DNA from: Nocardioides_C sp963700955
GTDB taxonomy: Bacteria > Actinomycetota > Actinomycetes > Propionibacteriales > Nocardioidaceae
Assembly: GCA_963700955.1 (NCBI GenBank)
Contig: CAVOZH010000012.1
Location: forward strand, 930,001-994,000
DNA length: 64,000 nt
Direction: 5' to 3'
The position numbers and the translations under genes are program-made. The notes beneath the pieces were generated by a model. The model worked only from the letters and a program-made list of their open reading frames with translations. It did not search any database and was not told where the DNA came from. Shown here in pieces: positions 40,093-49,198 of the stretch (the first letter of the stretch is position 1; every line of letters starts with the position of its first letter).

Positions 40093-42870
40093 TCAGCCGT
40101 CGGACTCCGGCGCCGGCAGGTAGCGCCCTGGTACCTGGGCCGGGGTGAGGACCTTCTCGTCACCCGGGTAGGGCAGGGTCCAGCCGTGAGCCGCGTACCA
40201 CGTGTAGTGGTCCATCAGCTCGGGGTTCGCGCGGTCGGGCTGCGGGTTTGCCCCGGTGAGGTTCTGCTTCTTGGCCCACGCCTCCCAGGCGTCGGCCGCC
40301 TTCTCCTCGGGCCCAGGGACCGCGTCGGCCGGGGCGAGCGAGTCGTACTTCGCCGCCACGTTGTCCTCGCCGCAGGCGGGCGCGGTCTCCACGCCGTAGG
40401 TCAGCGGGATGCGGTTCGGGATCACGTCGAACGGCGTGAAGTCCGCCGCCTGGCTGAAGGCACCGCGCATCGGGCTGGCGGCGCTGTCCTTCTGGTTCAT
40501 CGGCTGGATCCCGAGGATCTGCTCGATCGTCCGGATCACCGTGATCTGGCTGTAGTAGTGGCTGTCGACGACCCCGTGCCTGGCCCACGGGCTGATGATC
40601 TGCACCGGACCCCGGGCGCCGTCGACGTGGTCGACGCCGTTCTGGGTGTCGTCCTCGATGACGAAGATCGCGGTGTTCTTCCAGTACTTGCTGTGGGAGA
40701 TGTGGTCGACGATCTTGCCGACCGCGAGGTCGTTGTCGGCCACCTGGGCGATCGGGTGCGGGTCACCGCCGGTGTGGTCGCTGGAGAGCCACATCATGTT
40801 GAGGTTGGCGGGCCCGTTCTTGTCGAAGTCGCGCTTCCAGATCTCGTGCCGGTAGATGTCAGGGATGTCGAGGTCATACTTCGGGTAGGAGTGCAGCGTG
40901 ACGTCGTTCAGCGACGGGATCGGCGAGGAGGAGTCCGTCTTCAGGGTGGTGTCCTGACCGGTCGCCTCCATGTTCTTCGTGTCGCAGTAGAAGTCCGACC
41001 AGGTCGCGCCGGCCGGCTTGCTCTCGAACTGCAGGAACTCGCCGTAGTTGCGGACGGTGTTGTCGGCCGCCAGCGCGCCGCTCCAGATGGTGCCGGAGCG
41101 CTGGTGCCCGAGGGCGTCGTCCTCGGTGTCGTAGCTGCGCTGGTAGAGGCCAGCGCTCGACTCGGTGTACTCCGGGTCGTCGGCCTGCATCAGCCAGTTG
41201 TGGCCCTCCGCGGAGTTGGTGCCGACGTCGTACGTGTTGTCGTAGAGCCCGAACTGCCGGGCCATGGCGTGCTGGTTCGGGGTCACGTCCTCGCCGAACT
41301 GCGCGAGCGAGGGGTCGCCGTTGCCGCGCTTCATGTCGCCGAAGACCTGGTCGTAGGAGCGGTTCTCCTTGACGATCAGGAAGACGTGCTTGATGGTCGA
41401 CGGGTCGCCGAGCCGTTTGGGGATCGGCACCGCGGGGACGTTGCCGCCGGTCCGCGCCTCCACCGAGGTGTCGTCCCAGCCGTTCTGCTTGAAGACGGTG
41501 GCCGTGGCGTCGGCGATCACGGAGTCGTCCGGCAGGGTGAGCCGCAGCAGGGATCCGGTCGAGTCGTGTGTGTTGTGGCCGGTGGCCGGCGTCGTACCGG
41601 GGCCCTTGTCGATGGTGCGCCCGGGCCCGCGCTCGCCGATGCCGCGCAGGTTGGTGACGAGGACCTCGTCGCCGACCGTCGTGACGTTCTCCGGGTAGTA
41701 GTCCATGGGGAGCAGGCCGACGTAGCTGACCGGCTCCTGCGGGGTCGTGTAGCGGTAGACCGCGAGCGCGTTCGCGCGGCCGAGCGTCACCAGCAGGTGG
41801 CCGTCGTCGGTGAGGGTCACGCCGTCCGGCGCATAGCCGACCGAGGCCTTCGGCCAGGGCTGGGTCGCGATGGTCTGGACGACCTTGTTCGAGGAGGTGT
41901 CGATGACTGACACGTCGTCGCTGCCGGTGTCGGTGACGAAGAGGGCGCCGTCCGCGGCGTGGAGCGCGGTGGGGTGGAGCCCGACGTCGATGCTCTGCAC
42001 GGCGGCGGTCGGGTCGGCGGTGTCGATGACGCTCACGGTGCCGGTGGTGGTGGCGCCGGTGAAGTGGTCGGCAGGCACCTGGGTGCCGTAGGAGTTGAGG
42101 GTCTCCTCCCCGGACTTGGCCTTGCGGCCGCCCTCGTTGCTCACGTAGAGCCTGCCGCCGACCATGACCATGTCGCGCGGGGCGTTGCCGACCTCCCAGC
42201 TCTTCGTGATCACGCCGGTCGTGGCGTCCATGGCGACGACGCGGTTCTGGCCGTTGACGGCGGCGTACACGGTCTTGCCGTCCTCGGAGAACACAGCCTG
42301 GGCCGGGAGCGCGCGCTTCGAGCCCTGGGCGGGAATCGGGATGGAGGTGGGGGCCGAGACGGTCCCGTCTGCGTTGACCGGGAATCTGGTGAAGCCGTTG
42401 ATCTGGGGCATCCAGAGGAACTTGCCGTCGGGCGAGTACGTCGGCCCCTCCTGCCCCACGTTGTTGCTGCTGATCCGCAGACCGGCCGCGGAGGAAGTAC
42501 CGGCCTGCTGCAGGATCTTGTAGTCGTCGAGGTCGACGATCGTCAGGGCGATCGACCGGTCGTTGGTCAACGCGGCGAGGTGGTGGCCGTCGGGGCTCAC
42601 CGTGGAGGACAGCAGCTTGCCGTTGTCGACGAGCAGCCGGTCGCCGACCGGGTCGATGACCTGGTCGCTGGGCAGGAGCAGGCCCTGACCGCTGGTCTCA
42701 CCGACCTTGTGAGTGCCGAACGCGTCAGTCGAGGCGTAGGCGATGCCCCCGCCCATGACGGCGAGCGCAGCGGTGCCGACTGTGAGGATGCGGATCCGGC
42801 GACTGGCGCGTCGACCGAAGAGCCCGAGACGGACCTTCGCGACGCGCCGGCGCTGGCGCGTGACGTTCAT
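40093..42870 (-). CDS. YncE-like beta-propeller / phosphoesterase (alkaline phosphatase superfamily) fusion protein
   Basis: A 925-residue exported protein. After a basic start and one hydrophobic segment (ILTVGTAALAVMGGGIAYA) comes a seven-bladed propeller with repeats like AVFSEDGKTVYAAVNGQNRV and VSVIDTSSNKVVQTIA (to about residue 430). Then a phosphoesterase domain: KHVFLIVKENRSYDQVFGDM, QADDPEYTESSAGLYQRS, NMMWLSSDHTGGDPHPIAQV and FVIEDDTQNGVDHVDGARGP carrying the metal ligands. Related proteins include phospholipase C/acid phosphatase-like enzymes. It ends a three-gene operon after an ABC ATPase and permease, four bases beyond the permease stop. Confidence 0.9.
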   Translation of the reverse strand: MNVTRQRRRVAKVRLGLFGRRASRRIRILTVGTAALAVMGGGIAYASTDAFGTHKVGETSGQGLLLPSDQVIDPVGDRLLVDNGKLLSSTVSPDGHHLAALTNDRSIALTIVDLDDYKILQQAGTSSAAGLRISSNNVGQEGPTYSPDGKFLWMPQINGFTRFPVNADGTVSAPTSIPIPAQGSKRALPAQAVFSEDGKTVYAAVNGQNRVVAMDATTGVITKSWEVGNAPRDMVMVGGRLYVSNEGGRKAKSGEETLNSYGTQVPADHFTGATTTGTVSVIDTADPTAAVQSIDVGLHPTALHAADGALFVTDTGSDDVSVIDTSSNKVVQTIATQPWPKASVGYAPDGVTLTDDGHLLVTLGRANALAVYRYTTPQEPVSYVGLLPMDYYPENVTTVGDEVLVTNLRGIGERGPGRTIDKGPGTTPATGHNTHDSTGSLLRLTLPDDSVIADATATVFKQNGWDDTSVEARTGGNVPAVPIPKRLGDPSTIKHVFLIVKENRSYDQVFGDMKRGNGDPSLAQFGEDVTPNQHAMARQFGLYDNTYDVGTNSAEGHNWLMQADDPEYTESSAGLYQRSYDTEDDALGHQRSGTIWSGALAADNTVRNYGEFLQFESKPAGATWSDFYCDTKNMEATGQDTTLKTDSSSPIPSLNDVTLHSYPKYDLDIPDIYRHEIWKRDFDKNGPANLNMMWLSSDHTGGDPHPIAQVADNDLAVGKIVDHISHSKYWKNTAIFVIEDDTQNGVDHVDGARGPVQIISPWARHGVVDSHYYSQITVIRTIEQILGIQPMNQKDSAASPMRGAFSQAADFTPFDVIPNRIPLTYGVETAPACGEDNVAAKYDSLAPADAVPGPEEKAADAWEAWAKKQNLTGANPQPDRANPELMDHYTWYAAHGWTLPYPGDEKVLTPAQVPGRYLPAPESDG

Positions 42871-42873
42871 GAA

Positions 42874-44118
42874 CTATCCCTTCGGAGTGCTGGCGAGCAG
42901 GTCGACGGTCCCGTCGAACTGCCAGAGGGGGTTGGGCGCATCCCCCGTCGGGGTTCGCACCTGGAAGTAGCCGTTCACCTCCTTCGGCCCGTCGCCGTCT
43001 GCGACGTACCGCCCGTCGGCGGTGACATCGAGCTGGTAGATCGCGGTCCCGACGGCGTCGACGCCGGGGAGGTGCCAGGAGACGACGCAACGCCAGTCGT
43101 TGCCCGGGCCCTCGTCGAGGACACGGCTTCCGCCCTTGTCGCAGGAGGCCGTCGCCCCGAGCTGCGCCTCGGTGACGTCCGGTCGGTGCAGCTCCTGGGT
43201 CTGCAGCCGGTACAGGTGCGAGAAGGCGGTGGCCAGCGAGTCCTCGACCTTCGCGCGCTCGATCCCGGACCCGGTCGCCGGAGTGGCGGTGGTGACGACG
43301 GCGACCGTGACCAGCAGGAGGGCCGCCAGCGGGAGCACGCCGCCGGCGACGGCGCGCCCGCCGGAGCCGTCGTAGCTGAGGTCGGTGAAGTCGCGGCGCA
43401 GGAACAGCCGGTAGGCCAGGGCGGTCGCCGCGACGGCCCACACCACGCTGACGGCGAGGCCGATCAGCAGTGGTCCCACCTGCGTCGGGCTCGTGAACAG
43501 GCCGCGCCAGCCGATGAACGCGTAGCCGGGGAGGGCGAGGCGTACGGCGACGGGCACGGGCAGCATCTGGGTGAGCTGCATCGCCAGGGCGAGGAGCACA
43601 GGCAGCAGGAGCCCGATCGGGGAACGCCCCAGGGCGACCGAGCCGAGCAGCCCGACAGCGGCGAGGGCCAGCGTCGGGGCCAGCACGCACAGCCAGGCCA
43701 GCAGGACGCGGCCGGCGGCGTCGGCCGGCGCGAGGAGGTGGCCGTCGAGTCCGACCAGCGGGTGGTTGCCGACCGCCGCGAGGCCGCCGGCCGTGCTGGA
43801 GCAGGCCAGCCCCGCGACGAGCAGCAGGATGACAGTGAGGCTGGCGAGCGCCTTGGCGACGAAGATCCGGCGCGGTGAGCGGACCGCCACGAGGAGGTGG
43901 CGCCAGGTGCCCAGCCGGTCCTCCGAGGCGAAGACGTCCCCGGCGACCAGGGAGGTCACCAGCGGCAGCGCCCACGTGCCGGAGAAGCCGAGAAGCACGA
44001 GCGGTCCTGCCCAGACCGTGGCGTGCATCCAGCGGCCGAAGACGGTGTCGGCCGGCAGGGAGCTCTGCTGGCTGACGGCGATCACGAAGGCCGCGGGTGC
44101 CAGCCAGCACGCGACCAC
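42874..44118 (-). CDS. ABC transporter permease, N-terminally frameshifted
   Basis: A 414-residue membrane protein with six or so helices (ACWLAPAAFVIAVSQQ, GPLVLLGFSGTWALPLVTSL, SLTVILLLVAGLACSSTAGG, LLPVLLALAMQLTQMLPVPV and others) and a C-terminal extracellular domain of about 130 residues. The natural start appears to be ATG 44230, which overlaps the ATPase stop (ATGA) and reads SGYRFELLKLLAQWRVR; a one-base frame change near 44120 separates it from this frame. As written, translation could restart at GTG 44118, losing 37 residues before the first helix. Works with the ATPase at 44227; substrate unknown. Confidence 0.75.
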   Translation of the reverse strand: MVACWLAPAAFVIAVSQQSSLPADTVFGRWMHATVWAGPLVLLGFSGTWALPLVTSLVAGDVFASEDRLGTWRHLLVAVRSPRRIFVAKALASLTVILLLVAGLACSSTAGGLAAVGNHPLVGLDGHLLAPADAAGRVLLAWLCVLAPTLALAAVGLLGSVALGRSPIGLLLPVLLALAMQLTQMLPVPVAVRLALPGYAFIGWRGLFTSPTQVGPLLIGLAVSVVWAVAATALAYRLFLRRDFTDLSYDGSGGRAVAGGVLPLAALLLVTVAVVTTATPATGSGIERAKVEDSLATAFSHLYRLQTQELHRPDVTEAQLGATASCDKGGSRVLDEGPGNDWRCVVSWHLPGVDAVGTAIYQLDVTADGRYVADGDGPKEVNGYFQVRTPTGDAPNPLWQFDGTVDLLASTPKG

Positions 44119-44226
44119 CAGCGATGCGGACCCGCCATTGCGCGAGCAGCTTGAGCAGCTCGAACCGGTAGCCGCTCAGCACGGGTGCAGGGCGAGCGCT
44201 GACCTCCGATCGGCCGGCAACGGTGG

Positions 44227-45225
44227 TCATCGCAGCTCCTGCTCGGACTCGGTATCGGGCACGGTGCCGGTCAGGGCGAGGAAGGCAGCCTCGAGAGGCG
44301 CGACCACCGGCGCGAGCTCGCGCACCGCGACGCCTTCGTGCACCAGCCGCACGACCAGCTCGTCGAGGGCCGGAACGGGACCGCGTACGACGAGCGAGTC
44401 GGCCTCCGGGCGTTCGTCACGCCCGGGGCCCCGGAGCACGCGCAGGCCAGGCGCGCCCGCGGCCACCCGGCGGGCGGCCGCGGGGTCGGAGGTGACCGCC
44501 CGGTAGTCGAGCTCCCCGCATTCCGCGGCGAGCTTGCTCACCGGCCCGGAGAAGACGACCCGTCCCGTCACGAGGATCGTGACCTCCGAGCACAGCGCCG
44601 CCAGGTCGTCCATCCGATGGCTGGAGAGGACCACCGCGGTGCCGTCCGCGGTGAGCCTGCGGATCACGCGGTGCACGTGGTGCTTGCCGGCGGGGTCGAG
44701 GCCGTTGGCCGGCTCGTCGAGGACGAGGAGTCGCGGTCGGGTCAGGAGGGCTGCTGCAAGGCCGAGCCGCTGGCGCATCCCGAGGGAGAAGCCGCGGACC
44801 CGGTCGTCGGCAACGTCGGTGAGCCCGACCTGCTCCAGCACCTCGTCGACGCCGGCAGCACGGCCGGTGGCGTACCCGCGCAGGGATGCCAGCGCGGCGA
44901 GGTTCTGCCGAGCGGTGAGCGAGGGGTAGAGGCCGGGCCCGTCCACGAACCCGGCGACCCCATCGGGGACGGTGGGCGTGCGCCCGACCGACGTGCCGAG
45001 GATCTCGAGCATTCCGCCGTCCGCCGTCGAGAGCCCGAGCAACAGGCCGAGCAGAGTGGACTTACCTGCACCGTTCGGGCCGACCAGCCCGTGCACCTGG
45101 CCGCTCGCCACGTCAAGGTCCACGCTGTGGAGGGCGACGATGTCGCCGAACGACTTGGTGATCCCGCGAGCCCGGACTGCGGCAGTCCTGTCCACAGATA
45201 CGTCCCCCTTGCTTTGTGACGGCAA
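44227..45225 (-). CDS. ABC transporter ATP-binding protein
   Basis: A 332-residue ATPase: Walker A GLVGPNGAGKSTLLGLLLGL, Q-loop region GFVDGPGLYPSLTARQNLAA, signature GFSLGMRQRLGLAAALL, Walker B PRLLVLDEPANGLDPAG and H-switch VVLSSHRMDDLAAL. The C-terminal 100 residues resemble the accessory domain of CcmA/DRA-like exporters. It pairs with the overlapping permease and precedes the YncE/phosphoesterase gene; together they may export a lipid, peptide or secreted-protein substrate (inference). GTG/ATG context: ATG 45225 is followed by an alternative GTG at 45198. Confidence 0.92.
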   Translation of the reverse strand: MPSQSKGDVSVDRTAAVRARGITKSFGDIVALHSVDLDVASGQVHGLVGPNGAGKSTLLGLLLGLSTADGGMLEILGTSVGRTPTVPDGVAGFVDGPGLYPSLTARQNLAALASLRGYATGRAAGVDEVLEQVGLTDVADDRVRGFSLGMRQRLGLAAALLTRPRLLVLDEPANGLDPAGKHHVHRVIRRLTADGTAVVLSSHRMDDLAALCSEVTILVTGRVVFSGPVSKLAAECGELDYRAVTSDPAAARRVAAGAPGLRVLRGPGRDERPEADSLVVRGPVPALDELVVRLVHEGVAVRELAPVVAPLEAAFLALTGTVPDTESEQELR

Positions 45226-45425
45226 GGAGGAACCTAGGAGTGGCGGCTTTACTCAGCAGGGCCGGAAGTCGAACGTTCGGCGAACGCCTTCCGACTCGCG
45301 GGGTCGACCCGCGGTCCAGTCCTCGTATGCGTCCCGAGGTGTCTCACGCTCTGATGGCCGAACCGGCCTCGTTCAGTCACGGTCGTGGTCGAGAAGCATC
45401 GACTGGAGCCGGGTGTATCTGGACA

Positions 45426-45534
45426 CTGCGCAGCGAGATCCGCGAGTTCCTGAGCACGCGGCGCGCCCGGATCACCCCTGAGCAGGCGGGCCTCCCGGCC
45501 TACGGCGGCAACCGCCGCGTGAAGGGGCTTCGGC
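45426..45534 (+). pseudogene. XRE (MmyB-like) regulator, 5' fragment
   Basis: Reads LRSEIREFLSTRRARITPEQ then AGLPAYGGNRRVKGLR, the first part of the helix-turn-helix of actinobacterial MmyB-like XRE regulators. It breaks off exactly where EEVAMLAGVS should follow; that continuation is found at 46147. No start codon is visible in frame. Confidence 0.75.
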
Positions 45535-45535
45535 C

Positions 45536-45741
45536 GTGGAGACCGCGTTGGCCATCGGCTACCGGCACATCGACACTGCGGCGGCGTACGGCAACGAGCG
45601 AGAGGCCGGAGAGGCGATCCGCCGCTCGGGGCTCGACCGCTCGGAGATCTTCGTCGAGACGAAGGTCTGGATCACCGACTAGGGCTACGACCAGGCGCTG
45701 CACGCCTTCGACAAGAGCGCCGGCAAGCTGGGCATCGATCC
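45536..45741 (+). pseudogene. Aldo/keto reductase fragment with in-frame stop
   Basis: Reads VETALAIGYRHIDTAAAYGN, EREAGEAIRRSGLDRSEIFV, ETKVWITD, a TAG stop, then GYDQALHAFDKSAGKLGID. It covers roughly residues 35-105 of an AKR, including the catalytic Asp/Tyr (DTAAAYGNE). TAG replaces the expected Tyr codon. Both ends are missing. Confidence 0.8.
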
Positions 45742-45778
45742 CCGAGGCCTGAGGTGCGGGCTCCGGGGGCGAAGCGCA

Positions 45779-46072
45779 CTTGGCGATCCCTTCCTCGCCG
45801 CGCTCGGCGACCACGTCGGTGGCGCCGTACTCGCGACCGAGGTCGGTACGGACCTGATGACGCCCCATGAGCACGATCCGCTCCGCGCCGAGCTGCTTCG
45901 CCGACAGCACGGCCAACAGGCCCACGGCGCCGTCTCCGATGACGGTGACGGTGCTGCCCTCAGTCACGCCGCCGCGCACGGCGGCGTGCCAGCCGGTGCC
46001 GTACACGTCGGACAGGGTGAGAAGGCTGGCCAGCCGTGCCTCGTCGGTTCCGGCGTCCACGCCGGGACCCGA
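45779..46072 (-). pseudogene. Zinc-type alcohol dehydrogenase fragment
   Basis: Reads PGVDAGTDEARLASLLTLSD, VYGTGWHAAVRGGVTEGSTV, TVIGDGAVGLLAVLSAKQLG and AERIVLMGRHQVRTDLGREY, the NAD-binding half of an MDR dehydrogenase (VIGDGAVGL motif), ending after ERGEEGIAK. The catalytic N-terminal domain and the C-terminus are absent. It lies inside the split XRE gene. Confidence 0.8.
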
Positions 46073-46145
46073 CTCGTTCATGGAGCACCTGGCAATGCTG
46101 CCCGACGACCGGGTCCGACAGCCCTTGGGGGTGTCTTCCAGGTCC

Positions 46146-46942
46146 ACTGTGAGGTCGCGATGCTCGCCGGCGTCTCGGTCGACTACTACGTGCGCATGGA
46201 GCGCGGCAGCCTCGCGGGCGCCTCCGAGGGCGTCCTCGACGCGCTCGCCAACGCGCTCCAGCTCGACGAGGCCGAGCGGGCCCACCTCTTCGCGCTGGCC
46301 AGGGAAAGCGGTGGCAGCACCAGTCGCCGGAAGCGCACACCTCCGCACCGGGTCCGCCCGGCGATCCAACAGGTGCTCGATGCGATGACCGACGCCCCCG
46401 CATGGGTGCGCAACGGCCGGCACGACATCTTGGCCATGAACCAGCTGGCCCGCGCGCTCTACTCCCCCGTCCTCGCCGACCCCCGACGCCCCGCCAACAC
46501 CACCCGGTTCGTCTATCTCCACCTTGAGGCTGCGGAGGAGTTCTTCGTCGACTACGACCGGATCGCCAACGACGCCGCCGCAATGCTGCGGCTCGAAGCA
46601 GGTCGCAACCCGCATGACAAGGCCCTCATCGAGCTCGTGGGCGAGCTCTCCACCCGCTCCGAGCGCTTCCGGCAACGCTGGGCCTCACACGACGTCCAGT
46701 TCCATCGCAGCGGGCAGAAGCGGCTGCGCCATCCGGTCGTCGGCCGGCTCGACCTCGACTTCGAGTCGATGGAGCTGCCCTCCGAGCCCGGGCTGCAGCT
46801 GAACGTCTACACCGCCGCAGCAGGTACGCCCACGGCGGATGCGCTCAGGCTCCTCGCCTCCTGGGCGGCCTCCGAGGAGAACCTGCCCAGTGAAGCGAAC
46901 GCGGGTGGGAACAGGGAAAGCGGACGTCGGCCACATCGGTGA
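46146..46942 (+). pseudogene. XRE (MmyB-like) regulator, 3' fragment
   Basis: Reads EVAMLAGVSVDYYVRMERGS (second half of the helix-turn-helix), then the MmyB ligand domain RVRPAIQQVLDAMTDAPAWV, NGRHDILAMNQLARALYSPV, FVYLHLEAAEEFFVDYDRIA, RWASHDVQFHRSGQKRLRHP and GLQLNVYTAAAGTPTADALR to the normal C-terminus. With the 45426-45534 piece it makes one gene of about 285 residues, separated by 0.61 kb of foreign sequence. A fused upstream reading frame exists, so a chimeric protein might be made. Confidence 0.85.
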
Positions 46943-47159
46943 CGGCCGCTTCGGCTGTATCGAAACGCCCTGGAAGGCTCGCCCGGCGTTTCATGACTCT
47001 CTGATTGAACTCGAACGGCAGGTCGAGGTCGCCGACCACCGGACCGACGCCACCGAACACGATCCTGGGCCGCGGGTCCTGGACCGAGGCCAGTCGCATC
47101 GCCGCGGTTTTGCGCAAGGAGACCGTCGGTGGCGCGCTCTGGCCATGGTCTGGGCCAAC

Positions 47160-47327
47160 TCACCGCTCGCCGACGCCCACACGGCGCAGCGGGACTACGA
47201 GGTCGGCCCAGAAGCGCTTCACCTGCACCTCTCGCTGGGTGACCCACTTCGAAGCGCACGCGCGGGAGATGCCCATCTCGGCGGCAACGTGCGTCCCCTG
47301 GCGGGTCGGAGTTGGGTTGTCGCTCAT
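47160..47327 (-). pseudogene. IS481-like transposase N-terminal remnant
   Basis: Reads MSDNPTPTRQGTHVAAEMGI and SRACASKWVTQREVQVKRFW. HVAAEMGISRACASKWV is the helix-turn-helix of IS481-like transposases. The rest is unrecognisable. It overlaps the dapA stop by four bases. The sequence 46943-47159 holds nothing I could identify. Confidence 0.5.
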
Positions 47328-48199
47328 GGGAGCGTGCAGCATTCGAGCGCAGCGTCAACGGCGGCCCGGGTCGCTGGGAGAAGCGGTAGCCGCACGCGCG
47401 GGCTGGGTATCCGGCCACGAGCTGCGAGGACTGCCTTGATCACTGCGGGGTTGGGTTCGGCGAACAGGGCGCGCGTGAGTGGAACCAGTTGGTTGTGCAG
47501 GGTGCGGGCCTGCTCTGTGGGCCCGTGTTGCCACGCCCGGATGAGCTCGGCGAAGGCGTGCGTGGCCAGGTTGGCGCTCGCCATGATCGCTCCCCGGGCC
47601 CCGAGCGCCATCAGCGGCCCTGCGTACAGGTCGTCGCCAGCCAGCACGGACACGTCGGGGTGGACGTCGCTCATGAACGTGATCGTGGTGTCGTCGATTG
47701 AGCCGACCGAATGTTTGAATCCGACCACGTTCGACAGGTCGGCGAGTCGGTGAAGTGTGTCCGCTGTCAGCGTGAGACCCGTTCGGTAGGGGACGTTGTA
47801 GACGACCAACGGCACGTGGGTCGCGGCTGCCAGATGCTGAAAGTGCTGGACAACGCCGTCCTGTGAAGGGCGCGTGTAGTACGGGACCACGGCAAGCGCA
47901 GCGGTGACTCTGGGGTCAAGCTCGGCCAGCATGTCGGCTGACGCGGTGGTGCTGTTTGATCCCGTGCCCACGATCAAGTGTCGGCCGCGTTCTGCGCAGA
48001 TCTGAGCGCAGACGTCGACGACCTGGCGGGCCTCTTGGCGGGTTAGCGTCGCCGGCTCCCCGGTTGTCCCTAAGGCGACGACACCAGCCGCGCCCTCATC
48101 AAGGACTGTAGTCGCGAGCGTTGCCAGCGCGTCGGGGTCGAGTTGGTCATTGTCGGTGAACGGGGTGATCAGCGGGACGTAAAGACCGGAGAGTGTCAT
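47324..48199 (-). CDS. dapA: DapA-family lyase (4-hydroxy-tetrahydrodipicolinate synthase-like)
   Basis: A 291-residue class I aldolase-fold protein of normal length. GVVALGTTGEPATLTRQEA matches the pyruvate-binding GTTGE motif, VVYNVPYRTGLTLT has the proton-relay Tyr134, and VGFKHSVGS has the Schiff-base Lys162. DapA condenses pyruvate with aspartate semialdehyde for lysine/peptidoglycan synthesis; many relatives are sugar-acid or pyruvate lyases. Isolated from lysine genes and controlled by a divergent LysR regulator, this copy is more likely catabolic (inference). Confidence 0.85.
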   Translation of the reverse strand: MTLSGLYVPLITPFTDNDQLDPDALATLATTVLDEGAAGVVALGTTGEPATLTRQEARQVVDVCAQICAERGRHLIVGTGSNSTTASADMLAELDPRVTAALAVVPYYTRPSQDGVVQHFQHLAAATHVPLVVYNVPYRTGLTLTADTLHRLADLSNVVGFKHSVGSIDDTTITFMSDVHPDVSVLAGDDLYAGPLMALGARGAIMASANLATHAFAELIRAWQHGPTEQARTLHNQLVPLTRALFAEPNPAVIKAVLAARGRIPSPRVRLPLLPATRAAVDAALECCTLP

Positions 48200-48235
48200 G
48201 GACGCAAGGATCCGACTCTCGCCCTCATCAGGTCT

Positions 48236-48270
48236 AGTTCACGTTTGCATCACTTACCGTAAGGTGAACT
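48236..48270. promoter_or_regulatory. LysR-type operator between dapA-like and LysR genes
   Basis: AGTTCAC (48236-48242) and GTGAACT (48264-48270) form an outer inverted repeat; an inner perfect palindrome CTTAC-C-GTAAG lies at 48253-48263. The 72-base divergent promoter region thus has the two-site layout expected for LysR autoregulation and activation. Confidence 0.6.
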
Positions 48271-48271
48271 T

Positions 48272-49165
48272 ATGCTTGATGTGCGAAAGCTGCGCCTGCT
48301 CCGCGAACTGTCGCGCCTTGGGACCATCGCGGCTGTGGCAGATGCGCTCACATACACGCCCTCGGCGGTGTCGCAACAACTGTCAGCCCTCGAGCGCGAA
48401 GCCGGGGTGCCGCTCTTGGAACGATCGGGCCGCCGGGTCAGGCTGACGGCGGCCGCAGTGACTCTTGTCGAGCACACGGAGTCGATCCTCGAGATCCTTC
48501 ATGCGGCCTCTGCCGACTTGGCCTCGGCGGCCACGACGCTGCGTGGAACGCTGCGCATCGGGGTCTTTCCGACCGCGGTGCCAACCATTCTGACTCCCGC
48601 CGTGGTCAGCTTGAGCACCGACCATCCGGGGTTGAACCTGATGGTCTCCGAGCTTGATCCCGCCAAAGTGCCTGATGCACTTCGCGGCGACTCGCTCGAC
48701 ATCGCCCTAATCCAGGAGTATGACCACGTTCCACTCGCGGCAGAGCCTGGTCTGGAGTCAGAACCCCTGATGGAGGAGACGGTTCACCTGGCCGCCATCG
48801 ACTCTGGGTCACTCGCCGATCGACGCGACTCGTCCTGGATCGCCGGCACGCCAGGGACCCTGTGTCACACCCTGACCGTCAGGGCCTGCGAGGCCGCGGG
48901 CTTTACACCTGGCATCCGCCATCACGCCGACGACTTCGGCGCGGTGCTCGCGTTGGTCGCAGCCGGACAGGGTGTTGCCCTGGTCCCGGACCTCGGGACC
49001 GGGAACGCCCCAGACCGCGTGAGCCTGACGCCACTCGCAATCAGACGCAGGACATACCTGGCCTACCGCCGCGGCACCCGCACGCATCCAGGTATTGCCG
49101 CCGCACGTCAGGCTCTACACGCCGCTGCACACTCCACGAACCTCTCGTCCCGAGCCACCAGGTAG
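48272..49165 (+). CDS. LysR family transcriptional regulator
   Basis: A 297-residue LTTR: MLDVRKLRLLRELSRLGTIA, AVADALTYTPSAVSQQLSAL (recognition helix) and REAGVPLLERSGRRVRLTAA, followed by the periplasmic-binding-protein-like sensor LRIGVFPTAVPTILTPAVVS ... DSLDIALIQEYDHVPLAAEP. It is of the ArgP/short-hinge style common in actinobacteria. The ligand is unknown, perhaps the substrate of the divergent DapA-like lyase. ATG lies immediately beside the operator half-site. Confidence 0.92.
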   Translation: MLDVRKLRLLRELSRLGTIAAVADALTYTPSAVSQQLSALEREAGVPLLERSGRRVRLTAAAVTLVEHTESILEILHAASADLASAATTLRGTLRIGVFPTAVPTILTPAVVSLSTDHPGLNLMVSELDPAKVPDALRGDSLDIALIQEYDHVPLAAEPGLESEPLMEETVHLAAIDSGSLADRRDSSWIAGTPGTLCHTLTVRACEAAGFTPGIRHHADDFGAVLALVAAGQGVALVPDLGTGNAPDRVSLTPLAIRRRTYLAYRRGTRTHPGIAAARQALHAAAHSTNLSSRATR

Positions 49166-49198
49166 CAGAGGACGCGGAAAATTCGCGGCCGGCGACTG

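Noticed and set aside
39982..43878. Very long plus-strand frames opposite the phosphoesterase/ABC operon
   Set aside because: They lack any domain pattern, and the minus strand has complete conserved families with coupled starts.
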